Shown piece by piece: positions 57,530 through 64,000 of a DNA stretch of 64,000 bases. Numbering within the stretch: the stretch's first letter is position 1; each line of letters begins with the position of its first letter. Source of the DNA: Pseudodonghicola xiamenensis DSM 18339 (GTDB lineage: Bacteria; Pseudomonadota; Alphaproteobacteria; Rhodobacterales; Rhodobacteraceae). The notes under the pieces were generated by a model, which searched no databases, was not told where the DNA came from, and saw only the letters and a list, made by a program, of their open reading frames with translations. Position numbers and translations under genes: made by a program. The DNA lies in NCBI RefSeq assembly GCF_000429365.1, contig NZ_AUBS01000015.1, positions 29,052-93,051 of the forward strand. Direction: 5' to 3'.

Positions 57530-60500
57530 ATGAATAGCAGTCTTATTAAAATCGGCCATTGGATCTCCAATAAGCTCATCGAGACGGCGGAAGCGCTGCG
57601 CCGGAGAACCGCTTCGCCCGTTGGGCCAGCGAAATTTGTCGATCTCGCCCCAACTGATGAGGCTGACCAAGGAGGGGCATATTCGGCTGCCTTGAAGTTC
57701 GCGACCGACAGTCCGGACGTATCTAACATCGCGCTCACCGGGCCTTATGGCTCTGGCAAGAGCAGCATCATCCGATCGTTTCTGAAGTCCTATCCCCGCC
57801 AAGCCCTGCACATCTCTCTCGCCGCCTTCTTACCGGAAGCAAGCGATGAGCGACGTAAGGTGACCAAACAAGAGATTGAGCGAAGTATCCTCCAGCAACT
57901 GCTCTATGGCGCAGATGCAAATAAACTGCCGCTCTCGCGTTTCAAGCGTATCCAATCGCCCGGATTTTGGTCGATCTTCCGATCACTCTACATTCTTACC
58001 GGACTGCTCGCTCTCTGGCATGTGTTCCACAATCGCGATGCGATTTTTGAGGGATCGTATTTCGAACCCTTCGATCTCACGAACTGGCTCAATATCTCCG
58101 TAGCTGTTTTCGCGCTGATCTTTCTCTGGTCTGTAATCCATCACTTCTACGTCGCTAGCTTCGGCGTGGCGCTCAAGAGCATTTCGCTGAAAGACATCGA
58201 GATACGGCCGTCTTCGGAGGACCAGGACTCGATCCTCAACCGTCATCTGGACGAGATCGTCTACTTCTTCCAGTCCACGCGTTACGACCTCGTCATCGTG
58301 GAAGATCTCGATCGCTTCGAGGATTCCGACATCTTCGTCACCCTTCGCGAGATCAACAGTCTCGTGAACGGTAATGTGGGCGTGAGACGTCGGGTTAGAT
58401 TCCTCTACGCGCTGCGCGACGACATGTTCGTCAACACCGATCGGACCAAGTTCTTCGAATTCATCATCCCCGTCATTCCGATTATCAACAGCTCGAATTC
58501 GATTGACATGGTGCTCGCACAGGGCAAGAGACTGGAGTTGGACGGAAGGCTCGATCAGCAGTTCCTGCGCGAAGTGTCCCGCTACCTAAGCGATCTCAGG
58601 CTGATCCATAACATCTTCAACGAGTACGCGATCTACGTCGCCAACCTAGAAACCGATGGTGAGAACGTGCTCGACGCTACGAAGCTTCTCGCCGTGCTGA
58701 TCTATAAGAATGTCTATCCTAGGGATTTCGAAGGGCTCCACCGTGGCGAAGGGCATCTCGCCGGAATCTTGGGGCGTAAAGACGAGCTCATCGCCGCGCG
58801 TGAACAGAGCTATCGATCCGAGATCGCCGAACTCGAACGCGATATCGAAACGGCCGAACAGCAGATTCCGAAGGACCTGCGCGAGCTCAGAAGAATTTTC
58901 GCGATGGCCCTTTTCGAGACGCTGCCGGCCAATACTACTGGCGTCGGCAGAACTGCACAGGAGCACATTGCGCTAAACACTTTATCTGAGCGCGAAGATA
59001 TCGAACAATTCATCACGGCTCCAACCCTTTATTACCACATTTTCAATGCTGGTCGGCGTCAGCACAATAACGCGGCCTTCCAAGAAAGTGTTGCCCCTGA
59101 AGCAAGTTATGCCGAACGGGTGCGAAGCATCGAACGCAAGGCGGACACACATAAGAAGGCTGCGCATCGGAGGATCTCCCATCTGAGAAGCGAGATCAAA
59201 GCGATCCGCACGAGCAAGTTCAACGTTCTGCTGCGGTCCAGCACGCAAGAAATCGAAGGCCTCTTCAAAAAACTCGGCGACGGCGGTGAACTCGCTCGGT
59301 TCCTGCTCTTGGAAGGCTATCTCGATGATAGCTACTACCAGTATACCTCCTTGTTCCACTCTGGACGCCTTTCACCGAACGACAATAAGTTCCTAATACA
59401 GATCAGGGCTTTTCACACACCAGAGCCCCTTTTCCCCATCGACAACCCGAGTGAAGTCATCGCAGGAATGAGGGAGGACGATTTCGGCCTGAATTATGCG
59501 CTGAACGTCCGGCTCGTCGACGCGCTCTTGGAGAGCGAGGAGCATAAGGAGCGGCTCGGGAAGGTCTTCGCATACCTTTCGAACGAGTTTCCGAACCAGC
59601 AAGAATTCTTCGAAGCCTATTACGCGACGGGATCGCACGTTGCCGAATTTTTGAGGCAGCTCGTCGACGCTTGGCGCGGTTTCGTCCCCGCGGCCATTGA
59701 GGGCTCCTCCGCAATCTTGCATGTGGCGTGCCTCATCGAACATCTTCCGCCGGCCATGCTGGCTCGCGAGCGCGAGGAGCACCCCGACCTACGGACGTTC
59801 GCGGTCGACAATCTCCGGGACATTCTCGACCTCTTGGAGGGGCTGGATCCGGTCAAGCTCAAAGAGTTGCGGATCGAGACGAAGGACCTATCTGCGATCG
59901 ACGGATATCCGAACGTTGCTCGAAAACTGTACGAATTTGGCCATTACCGCCTGAACGATGCGAACTTGGACTACATCTTCGGCTCTATCCTCGGAGAGGA
60001 CTCTGGCCCAGACTTACGTAAGCGGCATTACTCTAGGGTTCGAAACTCCGGAGCCGAACCTCTCCTCAACCGGGTGGAAAGCGATTTCTCAGCGTACTTC
60101 ATGAACGTGCTGTTGGAGATGGTCGAGGACGACGAGGAGGATATCGAAGCGATATTGGCCGTAATGTCTCACGATGAGCTCGACGCCGACGATGTCGAAG
60201 CGTTCGTCCTACGACAAACCAAGCGTCTGCCCACACTGGAAGAAGTGCCCGCTCGCTATCAGGCGATGGTGCTCCGTGGGACACAGATTGCTCCTACGTG
60301 GTCCAACTGTCTCGCCTTCATTCAGTCTGAAAATTTCGAGGGCGACGCTCTCATCGCCTTCCTTGGCGATGACAAGGTCCGTGACGCTCTTCTGGAAACC
60401 CCGATTCCAGAATCCAAAGAAGCATTCCCTCTTCGTCAGTTCCTCATCGATGCAGAGGGCCTCGCGGATATCGTCTATCGTGGTTATATCCAGGCCCTTC

Positions 60501-61135
60501 CAAGGGAATTCAAGAAGTTCCCGGATGCTATAAGCGCCAGCAAGCGTCGAATACTCATCGAGGAGCGACGCGTCACGTTCAATGCCGAGAATCTAGCTGC
60601 GCTTGACGACGAGGTTGATCTTCAAACGGCGTTTGTCGCTCAGAACATCGCCTACTATCTTCGCGACCCCAGTTCGTATTCGATTGACGATGACTTCCGC
60701 GAGAGATTGCTTACCACCGATATCTCGGATGACAAAAAACGGGCGGTAATCGCTTTGATGGACTTGAGCGCTCTTCCCAGTCTTCCTGAGCGTGCCGGCA
60801 TTGTCGGGCCGATCCTGTTGCGGACAAATGGCGCGCTACCTTCACTTACGCCTGATATTGCCAAGGCGGTCATCGTGAACGCTGAGCCAGTAGGCACACA
60901 GGTCCAGCTACTCAATCTCCTCCACGAAACGCTCGATAAGAACGAAGTTCGTGATGTCTTGGGACAGCTTCCTTACCCATATTCGAAAATCCAAACCGGA
61001 TATGCACGTCCAACGCTCAAGAGGACGAATGAAAACAGCGAACTTGTCAGGTGGTTGGATGAGCGCGACATCATCTCTTCGGTAGGAAAACCGTTCTGGT
61101 CGAACGATATCATGGTGAATCTATATCGGTCATAG
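57530..61135 (+). CDS. Large membrane P-loop ATPase, YobI-like
   Basis: 1201 residues. Walker A is NIALTGPYGSGKSSIIRSF (71-79). Two membrane helices follow, near 146-165 (FWSIFRSLYILTGLLALWHV) and 187-208 (ISVAVFALIFLWSVIHHFYV). Walker B is YDLVIVEDLDRFEDSDIF (about 252-268). The remaining 900 residues are helical with a coiled-coil stretch near 430-460 (YRSEIAELERDIETAEQQIP). The layout matches YobI-type predicted membrane ATPases. Base use is visibly lower in GC than the core, a sign of transfer. Such genes are candidates for defence, but no function is shown. Confidence 0.75.
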   Translation: MNSSLIKIGHWISNKLIETAEALRRRTASPVGPAKFVDLAPTDEADQGGAYSAALKFATDSPDVSNIALTGPYGSGKSSIIRSFLKSYPRQALHISLAAFLPEASDERRKVTKQEIERSILQQLLYGADANKLPLSRFKRIQSPGFWSIFRSLYILTGLLALWHVFHNRDAIFEGSYFEPFDLTNWLNISVAVFALIFLWSVIHHFYVASFGVALKSISLKDIEIRPSSEDQDSILNRHLDEIVYFFQSTRYDLVIVEDLDRFEDSDIFVTLREINSLVNGNVGVRRRVRFLYALRDDMFVNTDRTKFFEFIIPVIPIINSSNSIDMVLAQGKRLELDGRLDQQFLREVSRYLSDLRLIHNIFNEYAIYVANLETDGENVLDATKLLAVLIYKNVYPRDFEGLHRGEGHLAGILGRKDELIAAREQSYRSEIAELERDIETAEQQIPKDLRELRRIFAMALFETLPANTTGVGRTAQEHIALNTLSEREDIEQFITAPTLYYHIFNAGRRQHNNAAFQESVAPEASYAERVRSIERKADTHKKAAHRRISHLRSEIKAIRTSKFNVLLRSSTQEIEGLFKKLGDGGELARFLLLEGYLDDSYYQYTSLFHSGRLSPNDNKFLIQIRAFHTPEPLFPIDNPSEVIAGMREDDFGLNYALNVRLVDALLESEEHKERLGKVFAYLSNEFPNQQEFFEAYYATGSHVAEFLRQLVDAWRGFVPAAIEGSSAILHVACLIEHLPPAMLAREREEHPDLRTFAVDNLRDILDLLEGLDPVKLKELRIETKDLSAIDGYPNVARKLYEFGHYRLNDANLDYIFGSILGEDSGPDLRKRHYSRVRNSGAEPLLNRVESDFSAYFMNVLLEMVEDDEEDIEAILAVMSHDELDADDVEAFVLRQTKRLPTLEEVPARYQAMVLRGTQIAPTWSNCLAFIQSENFEGDALIAFLGDDKVRDALLETPIPESKEAFPLRQFLIDAEGLADIVYRGYIQALPREFKKFPDAISASKRRILIEERRVTFNAENLAALDDEVDLQTAFVAQNIAYYLRDPSSYSIDDDFRERLLTTDISDDKKRAVIALMDLSALPSLPERAGIVGPILLRTNGALPSLTPDIAKAVIVNAEPVGTQVQLLNLLHETLDKNEVRDVLGQLPYPYSKIQTGYARPTLKRTNENSELVRWLDERDIISSVGKPFWSNDIMVNLYRS

Positions 61136-61533
61136 GGTAATCACCCATGGCTTCGCTTCTTTCGCGCTTCCTCTTGACCCCGCGTTTCGACAGTCGGCGG
61201 ATACATGTGCTAGGGCTGATAGACGATCGGCCGCTTTTGGATGTTCGCGACAATGGTCAGAACGTCCGACATGGGGCGATAGCAGACTTGGCTGTGTTGC
61301 CGAACGAACGACCGCTAAGGGCCGATAGCGTCGCTTATGCGCTGGGCCAAACTTCGATCCTGCAGAGGCGGCGAATTGCGCCGTTTGGACAATTTACCTA
61401 GTGCCAAGGTTGTCCGTTAGCCACCCATTCCAGAACCCGCGCCAGTCTGCTGAGATCTACCGCATGCTAGAGGACGCACTGCGCCGCCTTGGCCAAATAC
61501 GCCGCCTTCTAAAACGCCGATAGAAGACTTTTC
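61136..61533. other. Unassigned stretch between the ATPase and IS66
   Basis: A short open frame at 61147-61401 (MASLLSRFLLTPRFDSRRI) has no recognised family. A second frame ending at 61523 reads SHPFQNPRQSAEIYRMLEDA, LRRLGQIRRLLKRR, like the tail of a lost gene. Neither is supported beyond being open. Confidence 0.3.
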
Positions 61534-61641
61534 GTAAGCGCTGTTCCGCTCCCACCTTCCTGCTGAATCCGTAATCTGCGATGCGCCCTTGTGTGGAGAT
61601 TTGCACGGGAGGTGTCCTTGGGAGTCCATCGGGAGCGCAGT

Positions 61642-62016
61642 ATGGAGGCCGTTGGGTTTGTGGAGCTTCTGGCGGCTCCGGCGGCCAAGCGGCGATGGTC
61701 TGACGAGGCGAAGGGCCGGATGGTGGCGGAGACGCTGGTGCCAGGCGTCACGGTGAACGAGGTGGCGCGTCGGCATGGATTGAAGGCCAACCACCTGTCG
61801 TCCTGGCGGACGCTGGCTCGGAAGGGCAAGCTGGTGGTGCCTGAGGTTGCGGGGGCAGAGTTTGCAGCGCCCGTGGCGTCTCCGCTGGCGGTCGCGGCAG
61901 CGGCAACGACGGCGTCGATTGATCTGATCGTCGGGACGGTGACGGTGCGGCTGAACGCAGCCACGCCTGCGGCACGGGTTGCGGAACTGGCTATGGCGCT
62001 GCGGGCCTGCTCATGA
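61642..62016 (+). CDS. tnpA: IS66 accessory protein TnpA
   Basis: 124 residues starting MEAVGFVELLAAPAAKRRW at 61642, with a helix-turn-helix in RWSDEAKGRMVAETLV, GVTVNEVARRHGLKANHLS. This is the first gene of IS66 elements. It overlaps tnpB by 4 bases. Confidence 0.9.
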   Translation: MEAVGFVELLAAPAAKRRWSDEAKGRMVAETLVPGVTVNEVARRHGLKANHLSSWRTLARKGKLVVPEVAGAEFAAPVASPLAVAAAATTASIDLIVGTVTVRLNAATPAARVAELAMALRACS

Positions 62017-62366
62017 TCTTCCCGTCGAACCGGGTGCGGATCATGGTTGCCACGAAGCCCATCGACTTCCGCAAGGGTCACGACAGCCTTGCCGCGATGG
62101 TGAAGAACGAGCTGCGCAAGGATCCGTTCACCGGAACGGTTTTTGTCTTCCGGGCCAAGAAGGCGGACCGGCTGAAGCTGCTCTACTGGGACGGCACCGG
62201 TCTGGTGATGGCCTACAAACGGCTGGAGGAGCACAGCTTCACCTGGCCTGCGGTAAAGGACGGACTGATGGTGATGAACCACGCGCAGTTCGAGGCGCTG
62301 TTTGCGGGGCTCGATTGGCGGCGGGTTCGGGCCATCGCGGCGAAGGCCCCCGAAGCCGTGGAATGA
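62013..62366 (+). CDS. tnpB: IS66 accessory protein TnpB
   Basis: 117 residues, IS66 Orf2 type: VRIMVATKPIDFRKGHDSLA, then FRAKKADRLKLLYWDGTGLV and TWPAVKDGLMVMNHAQFEAL. Needed for transposition of many IS66 elements; exact role unclear. ATGA overlap with tnpA. Confidence 0.93.
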   Translation: MIFPSNRVRIMVATKPIDFRKGHDSLAAMVKNELRKDPFTGTVFVFRAKKADRLKLLYWDGTGLVMAYKRLEEHSFTWPAVKDGLMVMNHAQFEALFAGLDWRRVRAIAAKAPEAVE

Positions 62367-62445
62367 GCCGTTCAAGGCTGCGGCAGGATGACTCATCGTG
62401 CTCTTTCCAGAGGCATAGGCCATGGCGGTTTGGTAAAACCCGGCC

Positions 62446-63984
62446 ATGCCGAATGCCGCTGATCTGCTTGAAGAAATTGCTGCGCTGAAGGCGATGCTGA
62501 TCGCCGCGGAAGCGCGCGACCTTCGCAAGGACGAGCGGATCGCGCGGCTGGAAAAGCTGGTCGCGGCCTTCAAGCAGGCGGTCTTCGGCCGGAAATCGGA
62601 GAAGAGCAATCCGGACCAGTTCGAGCTGGCGCTGGAAGACCTGGAAACGGCTATGGCAGTGATCCATGCCGAAGAGGATGCCGAGGATCGCGCCGCCAAA
62701 CGCCCCGCCAAACCGCGTGCCGCCAACCGTGGTGCATTGCCGAAACACCTGCCGCGCATCGAAGAGGTCATCGAGCCGCAGAGTCTGACCTGCGCCTGCG
62801 GCGGCTGCCTGCATTGTATCGGGGAAGACGTCTCAGAGCGGCTCGACATCGTGCCCGCCCAGTTCCGTGTCATTGTCACCCGCCGTCCCAAATATGCCTG
62901 CCGGTCCTGCACCGATGGCGTGGTTCAGGCGGCGGCCCCTGCGCGGCTGATCCCGGGCGGGATGCCCACCGAAGCCACAGTCGCCCATGTGCTGGTCAGC
63001 AAGTATGCGGATCATCTGCCGCTCTACCGTCAGGCCCAGCTCTACAGCCGCCAAGGCGTCGATCTCGACCGCTCCACCCTTGCCGATTGGGTTGGCCGCG
63101 CTGCCTTCGAACTCCGCCCCGTCTACGACGCGCTGATGGCGGACCTGAAGCGGTCCACCAAGCTCTTCATGGACGAGACCCGTGTCCCAGTCCTCGATCC
63201 GGGGGCGAGAAAGACCAAGACTGGATACTTCTGGGCACTGGCTCGCGACGACCGACCCTGGGGCGGCACGTCACCACCGGGCGTGGTCTTCACCTATGCC
63301 CCCGGTCGGGGCGGGCAACATGCCGAGCGGATATTGCAGGGCTTCGGCGGCATTCTGCAGGTCGACGGCTATGCCGGATACAACCGCCTGATCGCAGCGG
63401 ACAGGATCGGTCCGGGCATCCAGCTCGCCTATTGCTGGGCGCACGCGCGTCGCAAGCTGATCGAGATCACCCGCACCGGATCCGCGCCGATTGCCGAGGA
63501 AGGCGTGGCCCTCATCCGCGATCTCTACGCCATCGAGGCCGAGATCCGCGGCAGTGACCCTGTCACCCGCCTGTCCGTTCGGCAGGATCGCTCCGCCCCG
63601 ATCCTCGCGCGCCTCGATGACTGGCTGACGCCCCATCGCGCCCGGGCCTCGGCTAAGTCCCCATTGGGCGAAGCGCTCACCTATATCGCCAAATACCGCG
63701 ACGGCCTCGGCCGCTTCCTCACCGATGGCCGCGTGGAGGTCGACAACAACACCGTCGAACGCACCATCCGCCCCATCGCCCTGAACCGCAAGAACGCCCT
63801 CTTCGCGGGCCATGACGCCGGAGCCGAAAACTGGGCCACCATCGCCTCGCTCATCGAGACCTGCAAAATGAACGGCGTCGACCCCCACGCATGGCTGTCT
63901 GCCACACTCACCGCCATCGTCCAAGGCCACAAGCAAAGCCGGATCAACGACCTGCTCCCGTGGAATTACGCCGCCACCGTGTGA
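62446..63984 (+). CDS. tnpC: IS66-family transposase TnpC
   Basis: 512 residues, full length. An N-terminal leucine-zipper and zinc-finger-like region (LTCACGGCLHCIGEDV) leads to the DDE domain: TKLFMDETRVPVLDPG, GILQVDGYAGYNRL, and the Glu in VEVDNNTVERTIRP. The end ARRK segment (AYCWAHARRKLIEI) is typical. No frameshift seen. Confidence 0.94.
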   Translation: MPNAADLLEEIAALKAMLIAAEARDLRKDERIARLEKLVAAFKQAVFGRKSEKSNPDQFELALEDLETAMAVIHAEEDAEDRAAKRPAKPRAANRGALPKHLPRIEEVIEPQSLTCACGGCLHCIGEDVSERLDIVPAQFRVIVTRRPKYACRSCTDGVVQAAAPARLIPGGMPTEATVAHVLVSKYADHLPLYRQAQLYSRQGVDLDRSTLADWVGRAAFELRPVYDALMADLKRSTKLFMDETRVPVLDPGARKTKTGYFWALARDDRPWGGTSPPGVVFTYAPGRGGQHAERILQGFGGILQVDGYAGYNRLIAADRIGPGIQLAYCWAHARRKLIEITRTGSAPIAEEGVALIRDLYAIEAEIRGSDPVTRLSVRQDRSAPILARLDDWLTPHRARASAKSPLGEALTYIAKYRDGLGRFLTDGRVEVDNNTVERTIRPIALNRKNALFAGHDAGAENWATIASLIETCKMNGVDPHAWLSATLTAIVQGHKQSRINDLLPWNYAATV

Positions 63985-64000
63985 TCGGCACACCGCTTAC

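Larger units (their letters stand above)
61534..64000 (+). mobile_element. IS66-family insertion sequence
   Basis: 2467 bases. The left end GTAAGCGCTGTTCCG and the complement of the last window bases GTAAGCGGTGTGCCG form inverted repeats with two mismatches. Three genes typical for IS66 lie inside. The right flank, and so any target duplication, is outside the window. Confidence 0.9.

Noticed and set aside
57800..64000. Right attachment site of the island
   Set aside because: No copy of the tRNA-Asn 3' end was found before the window edge, so none is reported.

Overview
The window is high-GC alphaproteobacterial DNA, most likely from the Rhodobacteraceae (roseobacter/Paracoccus-like). The basis is the gene set: dctBD, purC-purS-purQ with a small-type PurL, a DUF1476 F1-ATPase inhibitor (zeta) gene, cytochrome c maturation genes around a gene-transfer-agent type endolysin/holin pair, a fused indolepyruvate ferredoxin oxidoreductase, a ZapA-like gene next to tkt, and a corrinoid protein followed by DUF1638. 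All calls come from reading the sequence; no database search was run.

Bases 1-43.5 kb are core chromosome. In order they hold: RNase E (3' end outside the window); DctD/DctB; purC-purS-purQ; the zeta inhibitor; a homocysteine methyltransferase; a long minus-strand series (plsC-like, murI, argC, ccmE, endolysin, holin, ccmF, ccmH, enoyl-CoA hydratase, DUF4336); indolepyruvate ferredoxin oxidoreductase with a divergent LysR gene; purL; bolA and grxD; zapA and a coiled-coil gene; tkt; a methyltransferase; a radical SAM protein; corrinoid protein/DUF1638/YkgJ-like genes; sufE; a lipoprotein; rnd; purN-purM; tRNA-Ile2(CAU); a CHAP lipoprotein; a GlsB/YeaQ-type membrane protein; a MASE1-GGDEF cyclase; an EnvZ-like kinase; a metallo-beta-lactamase fold protein; and tRNA-Asn. 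The pur genes present (C, S, Q, L, N, M) are scattered over four loci but together give the PurL-PurQ-PurS amidotransferase plus PurN, PurM and PurC.

At tRNA-Asn (43597-43671) the character changes. A large tyrosine recombinase follows at once, marking a genomic island that runs to the window end; no second attachment site was seen. The island carries a His-Xaa-Ser (hxs) radical SAM peptide-maturation locus: paired radical SAM enzymes HxsB and HxsC, the His-Xaa-Ser repeat substrate HxsA, a small membrane protein and two MauG-like di-haem proteins, all with overlapping or touching ends. The first MauG-like gene is split by an IS256-family element. An 8-bp target duplication allows exact reconstruction of a 408-codon gene. 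The usual small partner HxsD was not found, and the 5' end of hxsB looks cut at a junction.

The rest of the island holds an IS3 remnant, an istB fragment, a DCC-family protein overlapping a saccharopine-dehydrogenase/DUF4166 protein, a 1201-residue membrane P-loop ATPase of the YobI kind (possibly a defence or stress gene), and a complete IS66-type element whose right inverted repeat ends at the last base of the window.

Non-coding signals include several strong hairpin terminators, a candidate small RNA in front of purL, a candidate 6S RNA upstream of the zapA pair, and a long-range inverted repeat after tkt.
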